Below, piece after piece: positions 1 to 8,469 of a stretch of DNA of 34,838 nt. The first letter of the stretch is position 1. Each line of letters starts with the position of its first letter. The notes under the pieces were generated by a model, which was not told the DNA's origin, did not search any database, and was given only the letters and a program-made list of their open reading frames with translations. The translations under genes were made by a program, and so were the position numbers. Origin of the DNA: an uncultured Eubacteriales bacterium (GTDB lineage: Bacteria; Bacillota; Clostridia; Christensenellales; CAG-138); the NCBI GenBank assembly GCA_902787375.1, contig CADAGD010000026.1:1-34838 (forward strand). Reading direction: 5' to 3'.

Positions 1-264
1 CGCGCTGACGATGAAGAACCTCGATTCATAGGGTACTTCAGGCGACATTCCGGGCGGAACAAAGCTGTTTACGTCGTCATCGTACAGCGTTTGACCGATG
101 AAAAAAGGCATATTCGGCTGAGAGAGCATCCGAATCACGGCGTCGGTTTCCGAAACCACCTCGCGGTAATTCACAAGATTCATAATAAGCACGAGTACGC
201 TCATCAATATGAACATGAATACCGTACCCAATATTAGGAATTTGCGTTTCAGTTTATTTATCAT
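1..264 (-). CDS. Sensor histidine kinase, N-terminal part (cut by window edge)
   Basis: The first 88 codons of a membrane protein run off the left edge. The start ATG (262-264 on the minus strand) overlaps the end of the response regulator gene by 11 bases, so the two are translationally coupled. After a short basic stretch (MINKLKRKF) comes one hydrophobic segment at about residues 9-28, followed by an extracytoplasmic region rich in acidic residues and prolines. This is the N-terminal plan of a two-component sensor kinase (membrane helix, sensor domain, then HAMP and kinase domains beyond the edge). The kinase domain itself is not in the window. The call therefore rests on position directly after an OmpR-type regulator and on topology. 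It would phosphorylate Asp51 of its neighbour. Confidence 0.7.
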   Translation of the reverse strand, partial: MINKLKRKFLILGTVFMFILMSVLVLIMNLVNYREVVSETDAVIRMLSQPNMPFFIGQTLYDDDVNSFVPPGMSPEVPYESRFFIVSA

Positions 265-931
265 TGACGTCCTCCAATGAATAGCCGACGTTGCGAGAGG
301 ATTTTATCTGCACGTTTGCCTGCAGCGCGGCAAGCTTTTTGCGAAGATAGGATATATAGACCCATACGACGTTTATCTCCGCCTCCGTATCATAGCCCCA
401 TATCTTCTCCATGAACATCTCGCAGGAGATCACGCGGCGCGGATTGACCATCAGGTATTCCATCATCTGATACTCCCTGTTGGCAAGCCGAAAGCTGCCG
501 GTGGGAGAGGAAAGCTCAAACGTCGCGCGGTCGAGGGTCACGTTGCCGAATGTCAGCTTGGTATCGGGCTCGGTTCTGCTCCGTGTAATCGACCTCAGCC
601 TTGCGAGCAGCTCACGCGTGTCGAAGGGCTTGGGAAGATAATCGTTTGCTCCGCTGTCAAGCCCCAATACGCGATCCTCGATCTCCGACTTAGCCGTCAG
701 CATCAGTATCGGCACGGTTATTCCCTCGGCTCTTGCCCGTTTAAGCACAGTTATGCCGTCCATTTTGGGCATCATTATATCAAGCACAGCCGCGTCGTAG
801 CAGCCCGCTTCAAGATACTCAAGCGCATCCTCTCCGTTATAGACCGCATCCACAGACCAGTTGTTCTTTTCAAATATCTTTACTATCGCCTTTGACAGCG
901 CCTTCTCATCCTCGGCAAGCAGTATTCTCAT
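254..931 (-). CDS. OmpR/PhoB-family response regulator
   Basis: A 225-residue two-component regulator. The receiver domain (about 1-120) shows the acidic pair Glu7-Asp8, the phosphorylation site Asp51 in VLDIMMPKMDG, the switch Thr79 in MLTAK and Lys101 in LPKPF. The C-terminal half (about 128-222) is a winged helix of the Trans_reg_C type, with the typical NREYQMMEYLM and NVVWVYISYLRKKL segments. I chose ATG 931 because AGGAGG lies 8 bases upstream; the in-frame GTG nine bases earlier would overlap that ribosome binding site. It is the first gene of a regulator-kinase operon running leftwards. Its targets are unknown. The TTTACA direct repeats at 6494-6521 have the spacing expected for this family, but nothing links the two. 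Confidence 0.93.
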   Translation of the reverse strand: MRILLAEDEKALSKAIVKIFEKNNWSVDAVYNGEDALEYLEAGCYDAAVLDIMMPKMDGITVLKRARAEGITVPILMLTAKSEIEDRVLGLDSGANDYLPKPFDTRELLARLRSITRSRTEPDTKLTFGNVTLDRATFELSSPTGSFRLANREYQMMEYLMVNPRRVISCEMFMEKIWGYDTEAEINVVWVYISYLRKKLAALQANVQIKSSRNVGYSLEDVNDK

Positions 932-1018
932 ATTACGCACCTCCTGATGCTGTCATAATAACACCCGTTCCTTAAACGGAGTTTAAAGTCATTTGACCTT
1001 CGAGCTATTTTATCATTA

Positions 1019-1058
1019 AAACCGGCGAAATGCCACAAAATTCAGCATTCGCCGGTTA
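1019..1058 (-). terminator. Hairpin terminator, minus strand
   Basis: Arms AACCGGCGAA and TTCGCCGGTT form a GC-rich stem, extended by TGC/GCA with one bulge. On the minus strand it is followed by TTTTAAT, so it would end transcripts coming from the small-gene operon at 1221-1605. Confidence 0.6.
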
Positions 1059-1073
1059 AAAAGTTGTTTAATA

Positions 1074-1205
1074 AAGCTCTGATGTTGGATTCACAACCAA
1101 AGAGAGCTGCGCGGGTGCGTAGTGTTAATCGTACTATCGTTGTGATTGCTTAACACTTCGTGCCTGCGGCTCCCTTTGGTGGCGATTTCAATGCCCACAG
1201 AGCTT
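1074..1205 (-). other. Nested inverted-repeat region, candidate structured RNA or 3' UTR
   Basis: AAGCTCTG (1074-1081) pairs perfectly with CAGAGCTT (1198-1205). Inside are a small GTTG/CAAC hairpin (1084-1097, overlapping the next stem by two bases) and a long imperfect hairpin at 1096-1180. The long hairpin is built from ACCAAAG/CTTTGGT, GAGC/GCTC, GCGGGTGC/GTGCCTGC (three wobble pairs) and GTGTTAA/TTAACAC. It sits directly after the stop codon of the 65-aa gene and before a minus-strand terminator. It could be a structured 3' UTR or sRNA, or a palindromic repeat element. I do not recognise a known RNA family. Confidence 0.45.
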
Positions 1206-1220
1206 GATTGATTTGATCAC

Positions 1221-1418
1221 CTAATGCTCGCTATCCTTTTTATAAACATCCGACAGCTTCTTTTCAGGCTCGATGTGAGTGGCATTGTATTTGCGTACCG
1301 ACTTGTTTCGCAATGCATCGCTGCCCTTGTCAACAACCTTGTTGCCGATAAATCCGACAAGTATGAAAACTGCGGTGAAAATCAGAATAAAGATTATAAA
1401 TATCCCTGTTTGAGACAA
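1221..1418 (-). CDS. Small single-pass membrane protein, 65 aa
   Basis: Not a family I recognise. It starts at TTG 1418 with GGAGG nine bases upstream. Residues 4-25 (GIFIIFILIFTAVFILVGFIG) form one membrane helix, followed by a basic, hydrophilic tail rich in Lys and Asp. The ribosome binding site overlaps the TAG stop of the upstream 57-aa gene, so the two look like a coupled micro-operon. A longer open frame on the opposite strand is a shadow without a ribosome binding site. The function is unknown; a small membrane modulator is one possibility. Confidence 0.6.
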   Translation of the reverse strand: MSQTGIFIIFILIFTAVFILVGFIGNKVVDKGSDALRNKSVRKYNATHIEPEKKLSDVYKKDSEH

Positions 1419-1431
1419 GCGGGTTTTCCTC

Positions 1432-1605
1432 CTATATCAGATTATGCTTTGTTCTGTACTCAAGTCTCACGTTATGTACAGTTGTGTTATCATCAATCCT
1501 TAAAAAAGCTTTTTCAACAGAGGTTAAAAGCATGTTCATTCCGAGCGCATCCTTGGGTGCGTAATCGTTCATCTTCCATTGAGTAAACTCAAAACGATAT
1601 ATCAT
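1432..1605 (-). CDS. Small hypothetical protein, 57 aa
   Basis: This short open frame begins at ATG 1605 and ends at TAG 1432-1434. The stop is fused to the GGAGG ribosome binding site of the next gene, which argues that it is really translated. The product starts MIYRFEFTQWKMNDY and contains ALGMNMLLTSVEKAF. It has no signal peptide or membrane helix, and a mix of aromatic and charged residues typical of a folded protein. The ribosome binding site is weak (GGA about nine bases upstream). It may be a complete microprotein or the 3' end of a decayed gene, because an in-frame TAA lies only nine codons before the start. Confidence 0.45.
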   Translation of the reverse strand: MIYRFEFTQWKMNDYAPKDALGMNMLLTSVEKAFLRIDDNTTVHNVRLEYRTKHNLI

Positions 1606-1682
1606 AGCGTTTCCGCATTGAAACGGATTTTACTGACCGCGTGTTTTTACAATTGCCGCCGAATCGTTCAGAATTTGGCAAA

Positions 1683-1713
1683 TAAAAAAACAGCAACCAC
1701 TACAGAATTGCTG
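1683..1713 (-). terminator. Rho-independent terminator, minus strand
   Basis: CAGCAA (1691-1696) and TTGCTG (1708-1713) form a 6-bp stem. On the minus strand it is followed by seven T. It lies just after the stop codon of the remnant at 1721-1852. Confidence 0.6.
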
Positions 1714-1720
1714 CTGGATC

Positions 1721-1852
1721 CTATTCATCGAGCGATAGCTCGGTATAAACAATAGACCGATTCACAGGCAAAGCTGCCATCTCAAACTCATACCACCAGT
1801 ATGTAATATATAATAATATTGGTATTGGCAGTCTGTTAATATTGCCGACCTT
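1721..1852 (-). pseudogene. C-terminal remnant of a minus-strand gene
   Basis: A 43-codon open stretch with no plausible start ends in ITYWWYEFEMAALPVNRS followed by IVYTELSLDE and TAG. A rho-independent terminator comes eight bases later. The protein-like composition and the terminator suggest the true 3' end of a former gene. The frame is closed upstream by a TAG just where the promoter of the AT-rich regulator gene begins. This is consistent with truncation by insertion of the 1859-4186 module. The family is not recognised. The rest of 1606-1893 holds only this remnant, the terminator and the -10 element TATAAT at 1859-1864. Confidence 0.4.
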
Positions 1853-1893
1853 CTATGATATAATGATAAGAAAAAGGGGGCTTGAAGGTGAAA

Positions 1894-2970
1894 ATGATGC
1901 TCGCTGAAAACATCCGAATGTTCCGCAAAAACAGGGGCCTAACTCAAGAGCAGCTTGCAGAAGTTTTGGGTGTGACATCCGGTGCCGTCTATAAATGGGA
2001 AGCTAAATTGTCCGTGCCGGAACTTAGCATGATTATAGAAATGGCAGATTTTTTTGATGCTTCGGTAGATGCCCTTTTAGGTTATACCATGAAAGATAAT
2101 CGATTGTCTGTGACAATCAAGCGCTTAAAAGAGTATCGCCTCAACAAAGAACATATTGGTCTTGAAGAGGCGGAAAAAGCTTTAAAAAGATACCCTCATA
2201 CTTTTGAAGTGGTTCACGAGAGCGCTGTGATGTATCGCGTATTTGGCATAGAAAGGCACGAAGAATCTCTACTTCGGCGCGCATTAGATCTTTTGGATGA
2301 ATCTTTCACATTGCTTCCGCAGAATACAGATCCCTCAATTAGTGAGTTGACACTGTATGGGGAAATGGCCGATGTGCATCTGATGTTAAATGAATCGGAA
2401 AAAGCCGTAGAACTGTTAAAGCTGCAAAATGCAGGAGGGCACTATAATGATAGAATTGGCTTCGTGTTGGCAAACAACCAAAATCTCACGGAAGAAGCCG
2501 TCCCATTTTTGTCAATGGCTTTGCTACAAAGCATTACGGCAATCATGCGCATCATTGAGGGATATGTAACTGTTTATTGTGGACGAGACGATTATCATTC
2601 TGCCGAAGCATTATTACAGTGGGGTATTGGGCTCATTTTAGAGTTGACTCAGCCAAAGAAAGCAAGCTTTCTTGAAAAGATTCTTGGGCGATTCCATGTT
2701 TTGCTTGCCTTTACGCAAATCAAAACTTATAGTGACAACAAAGCACTTGCTTCTTTGAAGAAGGCTCGATCCTTTGCATTATGTTATGATGACTCCACTT
2801 GTCCTGACATGAGCAATATACGATTCGTGAACCTCCTTGATAGGGTTAGTGCGTATGACGATCTCGGGAACACGGCACTTGATAGCGTGAACCACGCAGT
2901 CAGCGATTTCGCAAACGAAAAGCTTTCATCTATGTGGAAGATGATTTCAGGAGGTAACCTCAGTGAATAA
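1894..2970 (+). CDS. XRE-family regulator with helical-repeat C-terminus
   Basis: The N-terminal helix-turn-helix (about residues 1-60) is of the Cro/CI type, seen in NIRMFRKNRGLTQEQLAEVL and in VTSGAVYKWE. The remaining 290 residues are all-helical and leucine-rich with TPR-like spacing, a common design for sensory XRE regulators. The start is uncertain: TTG 1882, GTG 1888, ATG 1894 and ATG 1897 are all in frame. GAAGG at 1884-1888 favours the ATGs. TATAAT at 1859-1864 gives a short leader. Its stop overlaps the start of the MFS gene by 8 bases, so it probably controls that exporter. Codons are clearly more AT-rich than those of the flanking hydrolase and ABC genes, which suggests transfer. 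Confidence 0.85.
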   Translation: MMLAENIRMFRKNRGLTQEQLAEVLGVTSGAVYKWEAKLSVPELSMIIEMADFFDASVDALLGYTMKDNRLSVTIKRLKEYRLNKEHIGLEEAEKALKRYPHTFEVVHESAVMYRVFGIERHEESLLRRALDLLDESFTLLPQNTDPSISELTLYGEMADVHLMLNESEKAVELLKLQNAGGHYNDRIGFVLANNQNLTEEAVPFLSMALLQSITAIMRIIEGYVTVYCGRDDYHSAEALLQWGIGLILELTQPKKASFLEKILGRFHVLLAFTQIKTYSDNKALASLKKARSFALCYDDSTCPDMSNIRFVNLLDRVSAYDDLGNTALDSVNHAVSDFANEKLSSMWKMISGGNLSE

Positions 2971-4186
2971 TCGACTTTTATTTCTTTTTAGCAAAGGGGT
3001 ATCGTACATCGGTACAAAACTGTTTTCGTTTGCTTTAAGCTGGTATATCTTGAAGGAAACTGGATCAGGACTCAATTTCAGCATTTCGCTTTTAGTGAAT
3101 TATATTCCCACTATCTTCTTCTCTATAATTGCTGGAAGAATCAGCGACAGATTGCATCATCCGAACAGGATGCTTGTTATATGTGATATTGCAAGTACAA
3201 TTGCTTGTGTTTTGCCATTGTTATCTTTTAACTTGCTCACCATATACTGTACGATTTTTATTCTCTCTTGTATATCGGCATTGTTCAACAATGTAGTGGA
3301 TGCCCACTTGCCAAACTTAAAAGGGATTGATAATGCGGCAGCGTTAAAAAAGTTAGCTTCATCATCACAGTTCATTACATCTGGTGTTAATATCTTAGCT
3401 CCTGCTGTTGGCGGTGTCCTTATTGCTATTATTCCTGTGAAAATGTTTGCTGTAATTAATATTGTTTCATTTTTGGTATCGGCATTTGGTGAACTGTTCC
3501 TTAAATATGAAGTAAAAGAGACTGCGCTCGCCAGAAAACGATCCGAAACGAAAACACATTCCACATTCCTTTGGTTGCTGAAAAACAAGGGGTTTCGTCC
3601 TTTTCTATTTGGAGATGGGCTTGTTAATTTTTGTGTAACGGCGGGGATAAGCGTAGCCGTTCCATTCATCATTACAAACTCTTTCGGAATTCCCTCAAGT
3701 AGTTACGGAGTAATTACAGGGTGTCTCGGTTTCGGTTCTGTTCTAAGTGCTCTATTTCAAACGAAACGGCCTTGTAAAACAGAACTAAAATACCCATATA
3801 TCAAAGTTGCTATTTTGGGATTTATTATGCTTTTGATTGCGCTTATCGCATGGCTACCGTACCATCCTATTCTTACGGTTATGGCTTTTTGTATTCTTGA
3901 GTTTGTCGTTGGTTGGACGAGCGTTGCCATTAACATTAAAACTATTACGACCATTCAAATATTTGTCCAAGACAATCTTCGCGGCAAAGTTATCGGAACC
4001 CTTACTGCTGTATCGTATAGTCTGATTCCCATGTCGTTGCTCTTAGCAGGCGCAGCCGTTGATATCGTGAAACCTTTGGTTATTCCGCTAATTTGCGGCG
4101 GACTGCTTATCATATTACTCGGGTGTATAAGACTATTTGACTCGCATGCAGACAAAGTGCGGACAGAAGATATGGCGAAGCTGTGA
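2963..4186 (+). CDS. MFS transporter, multidrug/macrolide efflux-like
   Basis: A 407-residue integral membrane protein with about 12 hydrophobic helices. After helix 2 comes the MFS loop motif, seen as IAGRISDRLHHPNR (compare GxxxDRxGRR). It starts at GTG 2963 with AGGAGGT seven bases upstream, inside the end of the regulator gene. The overall plan, with no soluble domain and a central cytoplasmic loop near residue 195, fits the MFS_3/MefA-like drug exporter group; the substrate cannot be told. Partnered with an XRE sensor regulator, it is probably an inducible efflux system. Its last 54 bases overlap the 3' end of the oppositely oriented remnant at 4133-4426. Base composition is AT-rich, as in the regulator. 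Confidence 0.88.
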   Translation: MNNRLLFLFSKGVSYIGTKLFSFALSWYILKETGSGLNFSISLLVNYIPTIFFSIIAGRISDRLHHPNRMLVICDIASTIACVLPLLSFNLLTIYCTIFILSCISALFNNVVDAHLPNLKGIDNAAALKKLASSSQFITSGVNILAPAVGGVLIAIIPVKMFAVINIVSFLVSAFGELFLKYEVKETALARKRSETKTHSTFLWLLKNKGFRPFLFGDGLVNFCVTAGISVAVPFIITNSFGIPSSSYGVITGCLGFGSVLSALFQTKRPCKTELKYPYIKVAILGFIMLLIALIAWLPYHPILTVMAFCILEFVVGWTSVAINIKTITTIQIFVQDNLRGKVIGTLTAVSYSLIPMSLLLAGAAVDIVKPLVIPLICGGLLIILLGCIRLFDSHADKVRTEDMAKL

Positions 4187-4426
4187 TAAAACAAGCAGAG
4201 CACATGCGTCGATTAACAGCAAAAATGTTCTGATGTTGATTTGAGTTATCCTTGTTACAATTGAGAATGCCCACGCGAGTGTTAAAGTAAGATAACAAGC
4301 ATAAACAATATAACTATAGAAGGGGTTGTTCGGATCGAATATTATCACCAACTGACGGTATAATGAGACTGAAAACAAAAATGCAAACGCTATGACGTTA
4401 TAAATAACCTGCTTTTTTCTTTCCAT
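4133..4426 (-). pseudogene. Truncated multi-helix membrane protein (N-terminal part)
   Basis: It starts at ATG 4426 with GGAGTG a few bases upstream. The 97-residue product has three or four hydrophobic helices (VIYNVIAFAFLFSVSLYRQL, then two more). The last ten residues (CPHFVCMRVK) are read from the antisense of the MFS gene, so the natural C-terminus is missing. The N-terminus resembles the membrane input region of multi-pass sensor proteins, but this is a weak impression. It most likely is the 5' part of a gene cut when the regulator/MFS pair arrived; it could also be a genuine small membrane protein. Confidence 0.45.
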
Positions 4427-4483
4427 TCAAGCACTCCAAGTCATAGAATAATCATAGTGTCATGTGGCGGCAATACTGATCAT

Positions 4484-4520
4484 AAGGGATTGCCTCCAAA
4501 TGGTAAAGAGACAATCCCTT
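4484..4520 (-). terminator. Hairpin downstream of the dockerin hydrolase gene
   Basis: A perfect 9-bp inverted repeat, AAGGGATTG and CAATCCCTT, begins 25 bases past the stop of the hydrolase gene. There is no clear T-run, so it may be a 3' stabilising hairpin rather than a strong terminator. Confidence 0.45.
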
Positions 4521-4544
4521 TGGTAATAAGTACTATATAGCGGT

Positions 4545-6353
<1,809 letters not shown>

Positions 6354-6451
6354 TTTAAAACATCTCCTGCGTTTTTTCTGCATGTACTATAACATATTTC
6401 GACCCAAAAATAAAGGCTTTCCGCGAATAAAAAACATCGTTGCCGATCTGG

Positions 6452-6468
6452 CGGATAAAGATTATCCG
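6452..6468. promoter_or_regulatory. Palindrome CGGATAA-AGA-TTATCCG
   Basis: A perfect 7-bp inverted repeat with a 3-base centre lies between the divergent hydrolase and ABC genes, about 100 bases upstream of the hydrolase start. It could be an operator or a leader hairpin of the hydrolase transcript. Confidence 0.35.
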
Positions 6469-6493
6469 ATGCTTTTAAAATTGCAGCGTTTAC

Positions 6494-6521
6494 TTTACAT
6501 GATCTTTACAAAAGCTTTACA
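6494..6521. promoter_or_regulatory. Three TTTACA direct repeats at 11-bp period
   Basis: TTTACA occurs at 6494-6499, 6505-6510 and 6516-6521, exactly one helical turn apart and ending nine bases before the -35 box of the ABC operon. Tandem hexamers with this spacing are the classic binding plan of OmpR-family regulators. The Bacillus PhoP box (TT-A-C/T-A repeats spaced about 5 bp) is the closest known example. Confidence 0.55.
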
Positions 6522-6530
6522 TTCCCTATA

Positions 6531-6559
6531 TTGACTTTGAATGAGAATTGACGTAACAT
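6531..6559 (+). promoter_or_regulatory. Promoter of the ABC exporter operon
   Basis: A -35 TTGACT, 17-base spacer and -10 TAACAT place transcription start near 6566, about 50 bases before the TTG start codon. Confidence 0.55.
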
Positions 6560-6615
6560 ATATACAATAACGAACGCGGCAGGCTGCTTTCACGCCGCGT
6601 AAGGGGAGGATATGC

Positions 6616-7506
6616 TTGGAAAACGCTTTACTGCAAACAAAGAATCTGACAAAAAAATACGGCTCGTTCAAAGCCGTGGACGACGTAAGCCTGACAATCC
6701 ATGAGGGCGATATTTACGGGCTTATAGGCAAGAACGGAGCTGGAAAGACCACTCTCATGCGCATGATACTGGGCAACTGCATAAAGACGAGCGGCGAGAT
6801 ACTTTACAATAATGACGTATTGGAGCATGGAAGGAATATCGGTTCCATAATCGAAAGCCCGCCCTTCTATTCCGCCTGTACAGCTTTGGAGAACATGCGC
6901 AGATTTGCTATACTGTTCGGCGGCGATGAAAACAGGATACAGCAGATACTTCAATATGTCGGGCTTTGGGAAGTGAAGGATAAGCATGCCGGGAAGTTCT
7001 CGCTCGGCATGAAGCAGAGGCTCGGCATAGGAATAGCTCTGCTTGGGAACCCGCGCTTTATGGTGCTGGATGAGCCGACAAACGGGCTTGATCCCGCCGG
7101 AATCAACGAGATAAGGGAGCTTATTACAAAGCTGAACCGGGAAAAGGGCATGACATTCTTCATTTCATCCCATATGCTTGACGAGCTTGCCCGCGTCGCA
7201 ACTAAATTCTCGATACTCAACAGGGGCAGGCTCGTTGAGGAGATATCCGCCAAAGAGCTGAACGAAAAATGCAATAAGCGTCTTGAGATATATGTGGACG
7301 ATATGCAGAAGGCAGCGAAGATACTCAAAGCCCATGTGGATGAGAGCGCGGTGCAGATAAAGGACGATTTCATAATGCTCACGTCGGATATCGAGAACAG
7401 CGCGGCGTTCAACAGGCTGCTCTACGAGAACGGCATAGCGGTCAGCCGTCTGGAGCTTAAAGCCGAAACACTCGAACAGTACTTCTTCAGAAAGGTCAAT
7501 GCGTGA
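6616..7506 (+). CDS. ABC transporter ATP-binding protein (BcrA/lantibiotic-immunity type)
   Basis: A 296-residue ATPase. Walker A is GKNGAGKT (38-45), the signature SLGMKQR (129-135), Walker B FMVLDEP (148-154) and the switch His186 in SSHMLDE. The roughly 80-residue C-terminal extension is typical of ATPases paired with ABC-2 permeases for peptide-antibiotic resistance (BcrA, CprA type). It starts at TTG 6616 with GGGGAGGA about five bases upstream; an ATG four bases earlier is out of frame. Its stop overlaps the permease start (TGATG). The operon has its own promoter with TTTACA repeats in front, so it may be switched on by a two-component system sensing cell-envelope stress. Confidence 0.92.
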   Translation: MENALLQTKNLTKKYGSFKAVDDVSLTIHEGDIYGLIGKNGAGKTTLMRMILGNCIKTSGEILYNNDVLEHGRNIGSIIESPPFYSACTALENMRRFAILFGGDENRIQQILQYVGLWEVKDKHAGKFSLGMKQRLGIGIALLGNPRFMVLDEPTNGLDPAGINEIRELITKLNREKGMTFFISSHMLDELARVATKFSILNRGRLVEEISAKELNEKCNKRLEIYVDDMQKAAKILKAHVDESAVQIKDDFIMLTSDIENSAAFNRLLYENGIAVSRLELKAETLEQYFFRKVNA

Positions 7507-8297
7507 TGGGAAAGCTGATTAGATTTGAAATGAGGAAACTATTCCGCAAAAAAAGCCTGTATATATGTATGGCGATAGCATTCGCTCTTGTTGCGATGAA
7601 TGTATTTGCGGTTTCCGTACTTAACAATTCAACGATGCCGGAGCTTGAGGGAATGGCATCGCTCATATACGGCACTACGGATATGAGCGGGATATGGCGT
7701 TCCCTGATAGCGGGCTCGCTGTCGAATGGCTCGGCGGATATTCTGCTGTCGGTACTGGTCTCGCTGATCGTCTGTGAGAGCTTCAGATCGGGAGCCGCAA
7801 AGACCATGATCGCCCGCGGATACAGCCGTAAAAAAATCTACTTTGCCCAATATCTGACCGCGGTTTTGACGACCGTGCTGATGGCAATGGTCTGCTGGGT
7901 AAGCTCGCTGGCTGTCGGAGCCATAGCTCTCAAGGCGAATCTTATCATGGATTCCAAGCTCATCATGTGCATGGCGGCGCAACTTGTGCTGATACTGGTC
8001 GTTACATCCATCGCATTTGTCAGTTCGATGCTCTCGGAAAAAACGGCGGTGGGCATAGTATGCGGCATAATGATACCCGCTGCGGTTTCGCTGCTGCTGA
8101 CGGGAATAGATCACCTGCTTGCCGAATCTCAGATCAATTTTTCACAGTCACAGTATTGGATATCGGATATGATGACAAGCGTTGCCAATACCGACGTCGA
8201 ACAGCATGTGCTGAATCAAAGCTTCCTGCTCGGCGGCGCGTACAGCCTGATACTGTTCTTCGCAGGGTTTGGGATTTTCAGCAGGAAGGACGTATAA
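7506..8297 (+). CDS. ABC-2 type permease
   Basis: A 263-residue membrane partner of the preceding ATPase. About six hydrophobic helices are visible, the first at residues 17-37 after a basic start (MGKLIRFEMRKLFRKKS). That start is the usual N-terminus of BcrB-like permeases. Helices 5 and 6 are separated by a large loop (about 200-230). It is coupled to the ATPase by a TGATG stop/start overlap; the GTG one codon upstream is an alternative. The pair probably exports, or removes from the membrane, a peptide or lipid-active antibiotic. A strong terminator follows directly, so this is a two-gene operon. Confidence 0.88.
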   Translation: MGKLIRFEMRKLFRKKSLYICMAIAFALVAMNVFAVSVLNNSTMPELEGMASLIYGTTDMSGIWRSLIAGSLSNGSADILLSVLVSLIVCESFRSGAAKTMIARGYSRKKIYFAQYLTAVLTTVLMAMVCWVSSLAVGAIALKANLIMDSKLIMCMAAQLVLILVVTSIAFVSSMLSEKTAVGIVCGIMIPAAVSLLLTGIDHLLAESQINFSQSQYWISDMMTSVANTDVEQHVLNQSFLLGGAYSLILFFAGFGIFSRKDV

Positions 8298-8310
8298 TTT
8301 AATGTTTAAT

Positions 8311-8343
8311 AGAGCGCGGGGAAAACGGTTCCGCGCTCTTTTT
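8311..8343 (+). terminator. Rho-independent terminator
   Basis: AGAGCGCGG and CCGCGCTCT form a perfect 9-bp stem followed by TTTTT, 14 bases after the permease stop. Confidence 0.9.
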
Positions 8344-8359
8344 GCTCCTCTTTTACAAC

Positions 8360-8368
8360 CAACGGTTG
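8360..8368. promoter_or_regulatory. CAACGGTTG motif upstream of the XRE gene
   Basis: The palindromic CAACC-AAC-GGTTG at 8356-8368 contains CAACGGTTG. The same 9-mer recurs at 9351-9359, and 8 of its 9 bases on the other strand at 9325-9332, just after the XRE gene. It lies 24 bases upstream of the -35 and could be an autoregulatory operator. Confidence 0.3.
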
Positions 8369-8391
8369 AAAATTATCCAAACAAGTTCATA

Positions 8392-8420
8392 TGGACGTTT
8401 TGCGAGATAACGCTTATACT
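8392..8420 (+). promoter_or_regulatory. Promoter of the XRE regulator gene
   Basis: TGGACG, a 17-base spacer and TATACT, with transcription expected to begin near 8427. Confidence 0.5.
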
Positions 8421-8469
8421 CTAAGAGAACCGGTTACAAAACATGAAAGGGAATGGAGAAAACGTCAAA

